Assembly: GCA_964498605.1 (NCBI GenBank)
Contig: CAZCHK010000029.1
Span: 1-28,208 of the forward strand
DNA from: JBGQAS01 sp964498605
Lineage (GTDB): Bacteria > Chloroflexota > Anaerolineae > Anaerolineales > Anaerolineaceae
Length of the DNA: 28,208 bases
Direction: 5' to 3'
Shown here: in pieces, positions 7,948-15,392 of the stretch
Numbering within the stretch: the stretch's first letter is position 1
How the letters are laid out: each line of letters begins with the position of its first letter
Notes under the pieces: generated by a model
What the model was told of the DNA's origin: nothing
Databases searched by the model: none
Seen by the model: only the letters and a program-made list of their open reading frames with translations
Made by a program: the position numbers and the translations under genes

Positions 7948-9435
7948 CTAGAAAGCGGCAAGGTGCGGGTAAATGGACCGAAGGTTGCGATACGTGGACA
8001 GGTACACTTCGAACAGCTGCGCGTACCGCGCTGTGTGATGCGGGTTTGGCGCGGTCAGGTCGGAAACGGTGATGAATTGCTCGATCTCACCCCAGGATGA
8101 GAACACCCCGATTCCTTTTCCGGCTACAAAAGCCGCCCCCAGGGAAGAACCCGGGTGAGCGGCGATGGATTCCAGGCTGATGCCCAGAACGTCCGCGGTG
8201 ATCTGGCGCCAGAGCGTGGAATGCGCCCCGCCGTTGGTCAGGCGGGCCGACCGCGGATGAAAGCCGTGTTCAGCCAGCACCAGCAAGTGATGCCTGAAGC
8301 CAAACGATATTCCTTCCAGCACCGCGCGAAAGATGTGCGCCCTGGTATGGGACAGGGTCAGCCCGATCAGCGTCCCGCGCGCCAGCGGATCATTGAGGGG
8401 GGTTTTCTCGCCCAGAAAATAGGGCAGCAGCACCAGGCCATCGGCTCCGGGGGGGACCAGCGCTGCCGACTGGTCCAGCGCGGCGTAATCCTCCCCGGGC
8501 GCGAACTGCTGCGCGAACCAGCGGATCAGGCTGCCGCTGGAGGCCATGCAGCCGTTGAAGATGAACTTTCCGGGGACCAGGTGATAGTCGAGGTACATGC
8601 GGGGATCAGTGACCGGCTGAGCGGTGCAGTACAGGATGTCCCCCGATCCGCCCAGCTTGATGAGCAGATCGCCTTCGTCCTTTACGCCTGCTGAAAAGGC
8701 GGAGGCGATGTGATCGGCGCTCCCGGCAACAGCAGGCGTTCCAGGCTTCAACCCGCAGGCGGCAGCTGCAGCGGGAGACACGACCCCGACGATATCTGCC
8801 GGGTCATGCACCGCGCCGAGCAATCCAGACTGGATGCCGGCAAGAGCCAGCATGCGCTCATCCCAGCTGCGGGTGCGCAGATCGTACAGTCCGGATTCGA
8901 GCGCCCAGTTACGCTCGCAGGAAAATGTGCCCGTCAACTGCTGCACGATGAAGTCATAGGAACCTGATATGTGGGCGATGTGGTGAAAAACGTGTTCTTC
9001 GTGTTCTCGCAGCCACCTCAATTTTGGCGCGATGCTTTGTTGTGTGACGGCGCTGCCGGTGCGCTGCAGGATGTCTTCTGGATCGACCTGGCTCTGCAGC
9101 CAGGTGATCTCGGCGCTGGCACGCGCGTCGTTCTGCTGAATGGAAGGACGCAGGATGTTACCGGAGGAATCCTGGAGCACCAGCGCGGGAACCATGCCGC
9201 TGACACCCACTCCTGCTATGTCACTCGCCGTCAGACCTGACGCGGAGAGCAGCGCGGGAATGCCCTGCTGCACGTTTGCCCACCACTGCAGGGGATCTTC
9301 CTCCGCCCAGCCGGGGTGCGGGGAAGATAGAGCCACCGGCAGGGAAAACTCGGCCAGCAAACCGCCGGAGGTGTCGATGACCACAAACTTGGTAGCCGTC
9401 GTGCCGATGTCAATCCCCAGCAGGCAGCCAGGCAT
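7948..9435 (-). CDS. FGGY-family carbohydrate kinase, xylulokinase-like
   Basis: The 495-residue protein has both halves of the FGGY fold. The N-terminal phosphate loop is GIDIGTTATK (7-16). PHPGWAEEDPLQWW (39-52) is typical of xylulose kinase relatives. QQNDARA (about 100-106) holds the substrate-binding Asp/Arg region. AGSADHIASAF (about 237-247, D241) holds the expected catalytic Asp. LTNGGAHSTLWRQITADVLG is the C-terminal FGGY signature region. It phosphorylates a sugar or polyol with ATP in the cytoplasm, but the substrate is not readable from sequence. Its ATG comes one base after the stop of the BtpA-like gene, so the two are almost certainly translated together and probably share a pathway. 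Confidence 0.9.
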   Translation of the reverse strand: MPGCLLGIDIGTTATKFVVIDTSGGLLAEFSLPVALSSPHPGWAEEDPLQWWANVQQGIPALLSASGLTASDIAGVGVSGMVPALVLQDSSGNILRPSIQQNDARASAEITWLQSQVDPEDILQRTGSAVTQQSIAPKLRWLREHEEHVFHHIAHISGSYDFIVQQLTGTFSCERNWALESGLYDLRTRSWDERMLALAGIQSGLLGAVHDPADIVGVVSPAAAAACGLKPGTPAVAGSADHIASAFSAGVKDEGDLLIKLGGSGDILYCTAQPVTDPRMYLDYHLVPGKFIFNGCMASSGSLIRWFAQQFAPGEDYAALDQSAALVPPGADGLVLLPYFLGEKTPLNDPLARGTLIGLTLSHTRAHIFRAVLEGISFGFRHHLLVLAEHGFHPRSARLTNGGAHSTLWRQITADVLGISLESIAAHPGSSLGAAFVAGKGIGVFSSWGEIEQFITVSDLTAPNPHHTARYAQLFEVYLSTYRNLRSIYPHLAAF

Positions 9436-9436
9436 G

Positions 9437-10243
9437 TCAGCGGACCTGGTCGACGGCTTTCACGAACGCCCTGACACGACCTGGATCGACCGGGTTCCAG
9501 GTGTAACCGTCTATCTTCAGGCTGGACCCGACGATCACGCCGTCGGTGTACTGCAGGAATTTTTGAATGTTCTCCGCTTTCGCCCCGGTGTTGAGCAGCA
9601 CCGGCACGGCTCCTTTTACCCCATCTTTGGCCTCACGAACCCAGGAGATGTCCGGTTCGGAACCCGCCATGGGGCCGGAAACCAGGATGGCATCGGCCAG
9701 TGACGACACCACCGCGCTGTGGGCGCGCTGGGCGATCGAGCGCGTGCCAAGGCTGGAGGCGAACTCCGGGGTGATGTTGTAGAAGACCTTGACGCGGTCC
9801 GCGTCAATCTGATGGCGGTAGCGCAGCATACCGGCCGCATCGGGCGCCCACAGGCCCATGTCGGACTCGTACACGCCGGTGAAGACCTCGCGCACAAAAC
9901 TGGCGCCGGTTGCCGCGGCGATGGCCAGGGGCGCTTTGGCGTCCCACAGGAAATCCACCCCGAACGGCCGGTCAGCCGGGGCGAGCTGGGTGATGATGTG
10001 CGTCATGACCGCCACGGCTTCCAGATCCGCTTTCAAAGTGTACGGACGATCGCCTTCGTTGCAGAAGAGGATGCCGTCCACGCCGCCGTCCAGAAGTTTT
10101 TTGATGTCCTCGCGCATGGAAGAGAGGATGCCTTTGACCCCTACCTCAGGATTGTACAGGGGAGTACCCGGAAGGGGTAGGAAGTGCGCCATGGCGATGA
10201 TCGGTTTTGGTTTATGGAACATGGAATCCAGGATAGTCGACAT
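9437..10243 (-). CDS. BtpA/SgcQ family TIM-barrel protein
   Basis: The 268-residue protein shows the COG0434/BtpA pattern: AMAHFLPLPGTP near the N-terminus, DIKKLLDGGVDGILFCNEGD, PFGVDFLWDAKAPLAIAAAT, FVREVFTGVYESDMGLWAPD, and near the C-terminus LLNTGAKAENI with DGVIVGSSLKIDG, a phosphate-binding-style barrel end. The family was named for cyanobacterial photosystem I biogenesis, but most members sit in sugar loci, such as E. coli sgcQ, and their reaction is not established. Here it is the first gene of a two-gene unit with an FGGY kinase, which favours a sugar-phosphate enzyme. GGAG lies 7 bases before the ATG. A -10-like TATACT is about 32 bases upstream. Confidence 0.85.
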   Translation of the reverse strand: MSTILDSMFHKPKPIIAMAHFLPLPGTPLYNPEVGVKGILSSMREDIKKLLDGGVDGILFCNEGDRPYTLKADLEAVAVMTHIITQLAPADRPFGVDFLWDAKAPLAIAAATGASFVREVFTGVYESDMGLWAPDAAGMLRYRHQIDADRVKVFYNITPEFASSLGTRSIAQRAHSAVVSSLADAILVSGPMAGSEPDISWVREAKDGVKGAVPVLLNTGAKAENIQKFLQYTDGVIVGSSLKIDGYTWNPVDPGRVRAFVKAVDQVR

Positions 10244-10274
10244 TTTCAGCTCCGCGAGGTGGTATCTGCAGGCT

Positions 10275-10280
10275 AGTATA
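10275..10280 (-). promoter_or_regulatory. Possible -10 box for the BtpA-like/FGGY kinase pair
   Basis: On the minus strand TATACT (5 of 6 to consensus) lies about 32 bases before the BtpA-like start. The hexamer 17 bases further up, TTATGA, matches -35 poorly. It is suggestive only. It sits just past the stop of the broken YCII-like gene. Confidence 0.3.
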
Positions 10281-10284
10281 ACAG

Positions 10285-10594
10285 TTAATCACCGCGATCA
10301 TAATGCAGCGCTATGCGGAAGGGGAACAGATCAGCCTGGAACACGTTTTGATCCACGGCGGGATCACTTTTCATGATGTTCTCCGCTTCAGCTTCAGAGA
10401 CGGCAGAAAAAAATCACGATCCCAAAGCTGCTGGAATCATCGTTGAGTGTTCGTCCGGCCAGCCTGACAACGCCTTTTTCGGTGAGTTCTTTCAGGTAGT
10501 TAAAATGCGCCGAGATGATGCGCTCTTCTTCCGTGGTCGCGCCTTTTTCCAGCATGTCCTCCCGGGAGGGTTTGATCTTGTATAAGAAAAGCAT
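10285..10594 (-). pseudogene. YCII-like protein gene with a 1-base frameshift in a 7-A run
   Basis: From ATG at 10594 (with GGAG 7 bases upstream) the frame reads MLFLYKIKPSREDML, then AHFNYLKELTEKGVVRLAG and SSSFGIVIF. It then slips at a homopolymer of seven A (10407-10413 on the plus strand) and stops shortly after. Removing one base there restores an uninterrupted YCII-type ending, SAVSEAEAENIMKSDP and then a C-terminus closing in FPFRIALHYDRGD, to TAA at 10285-10287. The repaired product is about 102 residues, normal for YCII-related proteins, and keeps the conserved His (AHF) and the DP motif. The homopolymer makes sequencing error as likely as real decay. The function of small YCII proteins is poorly known. 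Confidence 0.75.
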
Positions 10595-10622
10595 TTTCAG
10601 CTCCAATTCCACTGACCTTCTT

Positions 10623-10817
10623 CTAAATCAGCTGACAGGCAGGGCGGAAATATGTGCTCAAGCCCATGAATGCGTCCTGCCGGATCAGGCTGCCGCAGGA
10701 AAGGCAGGCGCTGCTCACGGTCCTGCTGCTGAGGATTGTCGTGTATATGCTTGTCCTTCCGGTCAGGACTCGAGGAACCTGTCCGGCGATGATGACGCCT
10801 TCTTGCGGTTCGATCAT
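10623..10817 (-). CDS. Possible small protein with a CLSCG motif
   Basis: A 64-residue open frame starts MIEPQEGVIIAGQVPRV and ends with CLSCGSLIRQDAFMG and a later lone Cys. Third codon positions are mostly G or C, as in nearby real genes, and it fills an otherwise empty 265-base space on the same strand as its neighbours. The CxxC pair could be half of a zinc site. No ribosome-binding site is evident and I recognise no family. It may be a real small gene, a remnant, or chance. Confidence 0.3.
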   Translation of the reverse strand: MIEPQEGVIIAGQVPRVLTGRTSIYTTILSSRTVSSACLSCGSLIRQDAFMGLSTYFRPACQLI

Positions 10818-10859
10818 GACGCTGCTTGAAGAACTACCCTTTTTTATTGGTAGATCTGT

Positions 10860-11279
10860 TCAATTGTCTTTCGGAAAAGAAAAATGCATCTGTACGGTGA
10901 CCCACTTCCCGTCCCGCTTCTCGAGCACCCCTGTCCAGCGGCAGTTATCCCAGCCGGTCGGCTGGCCGTTCCAGAGGGCGTGGTCATCCAGCATGCAGGA
11001 ATACCAGGCGACATTATTCGCTTGCGCGAATTGCACGCGCAGATCCTTGATGGCGTAATCGGTAGCCTTGAAAGCTTCCTTAAGCCAGACCCGCTCGCCG
11101 AGCTGTTTGAAGGCTTCAAAACCGCGGATCGTGCTGCCTGAATCCGGATGATAGATGAAAAAGCCAGCGTCCTGCGCCACGGATGAGAACAAGCCTTCCA
11201 CATCTTTTGTCAGCGCCCAGCCGATCATTTTATGGATGGTGCGTTCCACCAGCTCCCTGTCTGATGCTATCTGATCCAT
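10860..11279 (-). CDS. NTF2/SnoaL-like protein
   Basis: From the chosen start the protein has 139 residues: MDQIASDRELVERTIHKMIG, then AQDAGFFIYHPDSGSTIRGF, and late VAWYSCMLDDHALWN and WTGVLEKRDGKWVTVQMHFS. This is the alpha+beta cone of the nuclear transport factor 2 superfamily (SnoaL/DUF4440 type). Its last strands carry the 'W-x-x-x-x-x-L-x-K-x-x-G-x-W' pattern. Members bind small hydrophobic ligands or act as isomerases or hydrolases, and the specific role is unknown. I moved the start from 11306 to ATG at 11279 because GGAGG lies directly upstream at good spacing. There is no signal peptide, so it is cytoplasmic. Confidence 0.8.
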   Translation of the reverse strand: MDQIASDRELVERTIHKMIGWALTKDVEGLFSSVAQDAGFFIYHPDSGSTIRGFEAFKQLGERVWLKEAFKATDYAIKDLRVQFAQANNVAWYSCMLDDHALWNGQPTGWDNCRWTGVLEKRDGKWVTVQMHFSFPKDN

Positions 11280-11352
11280 TCTTCCTCCATGATACTTGAT
11301 TCTCAAATCACCCCAAGTTTAGTCAGGGCTCATTAAAGCAAGCTGAAAAAAT

Positions 11353-12051
11353 CTAACCATACTCAACGATTTTAGGAAGGTGCTGGGCGGCCGCGATCGT
11401 GCTGACCAGCTCTTTGGGCAGCGGTGCGATGCCTTCGAAACCTGACTGCTTTATAAAATCGAGCAGCATCGCCCTCAGCAGGGCAGGATCCCAGGCGGCC
11501 AGTTTTTCCGGGGTGTCAACCCCCGCATCCACGTAGAGCCGGGCGCGGATGGCCTTTACGCCGGATAGGCGTGAAAGATCGGCCAGCTTGACCAGCTCCA
11601 GGATTTTTTCTATGGAAACCCCGCTTCGCCTGGCTAGCGCGGTTCGCGAAGCGGGATCATGCGCTGAGGCGATCATTTGGGAAGCATCCCGAAGGCCGTT
11701 TTCTTCCAGCTTCTTGATCGTCTGCGGATCAACCCCACGAAACTCCCGCAGCAACAGCGGCTTTCTTGTTGTTTGCATTGCCTGCTCGCGAATACCTGAA
11801 GCGAGTTTCGCCAAGGACAGGTTGCCATTGAACTTGTAGTACAGCGCCACGCCTCGCATGACATTCTTCATGGAATTTTTTTGCAGACCAAGCGCAAATT
11901 CCTCAAGGTCTTTCGCATCCGCCGTGTCCAGGTCAGCATGGCGTTCTTTCAGATACTCCGCGAATTGTCCTGCGGCCCCAAGAAGCTCTTGGATGACCCG
12001 GTCTTGTTTTCCCATTTTCTTTAGAAACTTAACAAAACCAGCCTGGTCCAT
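11353..12051 (-). CDS. DUF4332 helix-hairpin-helix protein with SAM-like N-terminal domain
   Basis: The 232-residue all-helical protein starts at ATG 12051, which has AAGGAAAG upstream. Residues about 1-90 (MDQAGFVKFLKKMGKQDRVI, later SMKNVMRGVALYYKFNG) resemble the DNA-binding core (SAM-like) domain of tyrosine recombinases, with no catalytic domain following. The second half (from about LLLREFRGVDPQTIKKLEENG) carries paired helix-hairpin-helix units of DUF4332 type, for example LADLSRLSGVKAIRARLYVDA. Such modules usually bind DNA or protein without sequence specificity. The gene overlaps the end of the ATP-grasp gene by 23 bases, so the two are likely coupled. A longer start at 12096 would add 15 residues but has no better ribosome site. 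Function unknown. Confidence 0.8.
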   Translation of the reverse strand: MDQAGFVKFLKKMGKQDRVIQELLGAAGQFAEYLKERHADLDTADAKDLEEFALGLQKNSMKNVMRGVALYYKFNGNLSLAKLASGIREQAMQTTRKPLLLREFRGVDPQTIKKLEENGLRDASQMIASAHDPASRTALARRSGVSIEKILELVKLADLSRLSGVKAIRARLYVDAGVDTPEKLAAWDPALLRAMLLDFIKQSGFEGIAPLPKELVSTIAAAQHLPKIVEYG

Positions 12052-12952
12052 GACCGCTTTCCTTTCCCAACAGTTTTGTGATGCCAAGAACGACATTGCG
12101 TACGATCACATCCGGCACGCCGTCAAAGACGCTGGATTGCAGGCGCAGATCGATGGGATCGTTGACATAATCCACCACGATGAACTTTCCCTCCTGGGTG
12201 AGAGCGATTTCGGAAGAAAAAAGGTGCAGCCTGCAGACATCCGCAATGCGCGCCAGGATCTCCTTCAAAGGGAACAACCCGTGGGCAACCTGCTCCGCGA
12301 ACGTGACAGGAAGGTAAGAATGCGTGTCAGGGTGCCACCAGCAGGGATAGATGCTCCCGGCGCAGTAGATCACCCTGAACCAGGCCGGGCGGTCGGCGAT
12401 CGTTTTCGGAACAATGAAAGACTGCAGCAGGTAATTCTCCGCGGGACGCTCCCGGCGCGCCTCCAGCACCTGCTCCCAGGAATCCACCCGGGTGATGACG
12501 CCGTCGCCCCCGCTGCCGAGGGCAGGTTTGCAGGAGTAGGAACCGCCCAGTAAAGACAGGTCAGCATGCGGAATACCCGGCTGCTCTGTAAAAGGAGGAA
12601 GAATGATCGAATAGGGCAGGTGAAATCCGGCCGTCAGCAGCTCGAGGTGCATGGTGGCTTTATCCCAGGCGCGCCGTGCGTTCTCCAGGGGGTTGATGCG
12701 CAGGATGGCCGCATCGCGGGCGAGATCAGCCAGTGGGTGGAAGCCTTCGTCCACATCGGAGGCGCGGTCAAAATAGGCTGAAAATGATACTTTACCCGCT
12801 GCCGTGTCCTGGATGGCCTGCTGGACCGTTTCAGGCGTCACCTGCAGCATGCTCAAACCGAGACCAAAGCAGCACTCCTGCAGCAGACGGGCAAACCCAG
12901 CGTCGTACTCCCAGTTCCAGGCAAAGCACAGATCATATTCAGCCAAGCGCAC
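12029..12952 (-). CDS. ATP-grasp domain protein
   Basis: The 307-residue cytoplasmic protein has an ATP-grasp core. SCKPALGSGGDGVI (about 140-153) is the Lys plus flexible glycine loop. LLQSFIVPKT (about 175-184) is the linker that holds the adenine. FSSEIALTQEGKFIVVDYVN (about 245-264) supplies the metal-binding acidic/Asn residues (E248, D261, N264). The N-terminal about 130 residues (AEYDLCFAWNWEYDAGFARL) would be the pre-ATP and substrate domain. Such enzymes join a carboxylate to an amine or thiol with ATP, as in RimK or glutathione synthetase. The acceptor here is unknown. It starts at GTG because a stop lies three codons upstream. A terminator is immediately upstream and DUF4332 overlaps downstream. 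Confidence 0.8.
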   Translation of the reverse strand: MRLAEYDLCFAWNWEYDAGFARLLQECCFGLGLSMLQVTPETVQQAIQDTAAGKVSFSAYFDRASDVDEGFHPLADLARDAAILRINPLENARRAWDKATMHLELLTAGFHLPYSIILPPFTEQPGIPHADLSLLGGSYSCKPALGSGGDGVITRVDSWEQVLEARRERPAENYLLQSFIVPKTIADRPAWFRVIYCAGSIYPCWWHPDTHSYLPVTFAEQVAHGLFPLKEILARIADVCRLHLFSSEIALTQEGKFIVVDYVNDPIDLRLQSSVFDGVPDVIVRNVVLGITKLLGKESGHGPGWFC

Positions 12953-12976
12953 CTGCTTTCAAGTAGTATGCCGGTG

Positions 12977-13003
12977 AAAAAAAGCCCTCCGTTTCAGGAA
13001 GGC
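12977..13003 (-). terminator. Intrinsic terminator of the lipoprotein gene
   Basis: On the minus strand GCCTTCC and GGAGGGC pair fully (one G-U) around the 6-base loop TGAAAC, followed by seven T. It sits 20 bases past the stop of the 13024 lipoprotein gene and only about 25 bases before the ATP-grasp start. Confidence 0.85.
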
Positions 13004-13023
13004 ATCTTTGTCTCTTACATACA

Positions 13024-13746
13024 TCAATACCCGGCGGCCTTGAGTTTTGCCAGCTGGATCTCGGCCATCTCGATCAGCAGGGCGGAATTCTCCTCCGGGC
13101 TCAATGAATTTGGCTGTTCCTGCAGGATGCGGATTTCGAACAGCTCAAAAGGAATGACCAGGCCCGAGACCAAAGGGGACTGAAACAGCATGCTTTCAGC
13201 AGGAAGGTCTGTCCCGGAGGGCAGTTCCGCCGGCGGAAAGCCATTTTCTGTGAACTGCGTGGATATCTCCGTCATGGCATCGTTCAGTGCCTCGGCACTC
13301 AAAAAGCGAAAGAGGAAATTGGAGATCATGAACTCTTCAACCTGCCCTGTGAACAAGATGCTGAGGAACTTTCCAGCCACCAGGTCGCAGGTGTCACACA
13401 AGACCATGGACACGCCGTAATCCTGGGTGACGCTGGCGCTTGTCAGTGGATCATCCGCGGTGATCAGCAGGTCGTTGTAGTACATGTAATCGGATTCATC
13501 GATGCCCATGCCTTCGAACCAGCCCGGCGGGATGGTGGGCGTGGGGGCTTTGGTCGGTTCCGGTGTTGGGGTGGGGACAGGTTCCGCTTCTTCCGGCTGC
13601 TCAACCTCAGCGTCGTCTTCGACGCCGGTGCCGGCTTGATCCATACCGGGTGGCTGCTGGGAGGAATCCACCGCTGTGGAGCAACCTGCCATGATCAACG
13701 CCAGTGACATGCTTAGAACAAAATAGAGCTTGCTCGAAGTGCGCAT
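13024..13746 (-). CDS. Secreted lipoprotein with Thr/Pro linker, unknown function
   Basis: This gene encodes a 240-residue lipoprotein. The signal peptide MRTSSKLYFVLSMSLALIM is followed by lipobox AGC (lipidated C22). A low-complexity acidic and VPTPTPEPTKAPTPTIPP linker then lifts the C-terminal domain off the membrane. The folded part (about 85-240) contains VSMVLCDTCDLVAG and a helical C-terminus (LSPEENSALLIEMAEIQLA) and matches no family I know. The CDTC pair could form a disulphide outside the cell. The start at 13746 is preferred because it gives a clean signal peptide and has AAAGG 9 bases upstream, although 13755 is also possible. It is closed by a terminator. The next gene upstream on this strand ends at 13908. 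Confidence 0.8.
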   Translation of the reverse strand: MRTSSKLYFVLSMSLALIMAGCSTAVDSSQQPPGMDQAGTGVEDDAEVEQPEEAEPVPTPTPEPTKAPTPTIPPGWFEGMGIDESDYMYYNDLLITADDPLTSASVTQDYGVSMVLCDTCDLVAGKFLSILFTGQVEEFMISNFLFRFLSAEALNDAMTEISTQFTENGFPPAELPSGTDLPAESMLFQSPLVSGLVIPFELFEIRILQEQPNSLSPEENSALLIEMAEIQLAKLKAAGY

Positions 13747-13907
13747 CTTTCCCATCCTTTCTGATATCCATATTATAGATGGAAGCACAATTTATTCAAC
13801 CAGAAAATTGCCTGCAAGTATCAACAGCAGCAAACCCAGCGTCTGTGTGTTGCAGGCTGTGAGATGATCCGTACGAAAAGTTCACCCGGAGAGGGAAAAT
13901 CGCGCAG

Positions 13908-15386
13908 CTACTCGCTGCCTGGCTCCATCCAGTAGGCTGTCAGGTAATCGTTTTCAACGACGAAAACATACTTGCCATCGGCGGTGACGGCGATGCTGAG
14001 GGGGAACCAGAATGTGCCTTCTCCCCATTCGTAGCCGTCATAGGTCAGCGCTCCAAAGCGTTTGAGCAGGTTCCCCTGGGGGTCAAGAACATAGACGGCC
14101 GCGTTCTCAGGGCTGGTGTTCAGCAGGACATAAATATTTCCCGCCGCGTCCAGCGCCAGGTCCCTGGGGGATGTTTTATTCAATGTGACATATCCAATTG
14201 AATCAAGCACCTCGCCGCTGAGCGGATCGAGCTTCAGAATACTGGCACTGCTCTGCTCGATCGTGTACAGGTAGCCGCTGCTGTCAAATGCCAGGCCGAG
14301 GTACCCGTAGGCGTCGTGGGGCTCAAGAGGCAGGTCGAAGAGCCATCCTGCCGTGCCGCGGTCGTAGACGCGGATGCGGGATTCGTCGGGTTTTTCATCA
14401 AGAACGTACACGCTGCCATACAAAGGATGCACCGCGATCTGCCTGGGGCTGCCCCAGCCGAAATCCTCACCGCCGGCAATGATCTGCACACCTTCATAGG
14501 ATAAGTCGATGAACCACTGGTACACATTGTCTGTGACGACAATGGATTGATCGGAAGACAGGGCGACATCGGTCAGGTTGGAGACAGAGGGAACGGGAAA
14601 ACTGCGCAGCATGTTACCCTCGATATCAAAATGCAGCAGGCCGTGATGCCCGTTGGCCAGGAAAAGGTTTCCAAACTCGTCCACCGCCATTCCGCCGGGA
14701 TAAGTGGCGTCCGGGTCGGACTGCGTGTCCGAGGGGATGGAAACCCGCCAGAAGACGGGGAGATCGGCGAATTTTTGAACTTCACCCACCAGCTCCACGG
14801 CATCGATGTGCACAGCAGGATGCGCATTGTCGAAGGTGAGCATGACGGTATCGATCTCGAAATCCACCTGGACTGGAATGGATAATGAGACCGGGCACGC
14901 GGATTGGCTGGACGGCAGATCAAAATCCAATTCCTGCATTTGACCGCTGCGGGAATCTGCCGCTTCGATCTTAAATGGGCTGGCTGGATTGCCGCTGATA
15001 TACAGGTTCACCTGTGAAGAAAGGACGGGTATTGAAAAATCCAGCCTGAGTGAGTACTGCTCGGGACTGCTGTCCGGCGCGGGATTGAACCAGGATGTGT
15101 ACTCATCGACGCATTCATACGCGTCAGGAAACCCAAGCGCCATCTCCGTGTAGGAGAACTCCAGATCGGATTCGGCGCCGGATGCCCACTGGTGCACCAG
15201 TTGATCCTCCAGGGAATCTCCTGTCAAAGAAGGCTCCAGGCTGGCCGGGCTGGTTGGCATCTGCTGTGCGGGTGGCGTGTCAATGGGCTGCGGGGTGATT
15301 GTCGGGGCACAGGCGGTCAGCATGCAGAGCAGTAAAGTCGCGATGAGAACAATCAAGGGGTGGTGGAAGGTTTTTCGTTTCAGCAT
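13908..15386 (-). CDS. Lipoprotein with NHL-type beta-propeller
   Basis: The 492-residue exported lipoprotein has lipobox LTAC (C26), a Pro/Thr/Ser-rich spacer, and an N-terminal beta-sandwich-like part (about 60-210) resembling discoidin-type carbohydrate modules (DFEIDTVMLTFDNAHPAVHI). A C-terminal propeller (about 225-485) follows. The propeller repeats have the NHL/SMP-30 rhythm: GGMAVDEFGNLFLANGHHGL, LTDVALSSDQSIVVTD, RQIAVHPLYGSVYVLDE, LGLAFDSSGYLYTIEQS, RDLALDAAGNIYVLLN, LSIAVTADGKYVFVVEN, so six blades. Such proteins usually bind a ligand or partner at the cell surface, and catalysis is not evident. The gene starts 6 bases after the NAD epimerase stop and looks like the last gene of the hpt-purA run. 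Confidence 0.85.
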   Translation of the reverse strand: MLKRKTFHHPLIVLIATLLLCMLTACAPTITPQPIDTPPAQQMPTSPASLEPSLTGDSLEDQLVHQWASGAESDLEFSYTEMALGFPDAYECVDEYTSWFNPAPDSSPEQYSLRLDFSIPVLSSQVNLYISGNPASPFKIEAADSRSGQMQELDFDLPSSQSACPVSLSIPVQVDFEIDTVMLTFDNAHPAVHIDAVELVGEVQKFADLPVFWRVSIPSDTQSDPDATYPGGMAVDEFGNLFLANGHHGLLHFDIEGNMLRSFPVPSVSNLTDVALSSDQSIVVTDNVYQWFIDLSYEGVQIIAGGEDFGWGSPRQIAVHPLYGSVYVLDEKPDESRIRVYDRGTAGWLFDLPLEPHDAYGYLGLAFDSSGYLYTIEQSSASILKLDPLSGEVLDSIGYVTLNKTSPRDLALDAAGNIYVLLNTSPENAAVYVLDPQGNLLKRFGALTYDGYEWGEGTFWFPLSIAVTADGKYVFVVENDYLTAYWMEPGSE

Positions 15387-15392
15387 GGTTGA

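Noticed and set aside
10247..10607. Identical leader GGAGCTGAAAATG before both the BtpA-like and YCII-like genes
   Set aside because: It is a ribosome site plus start with 13 matching bases. Chance or a shared codon/leader preference explains it, and the flanks differ.
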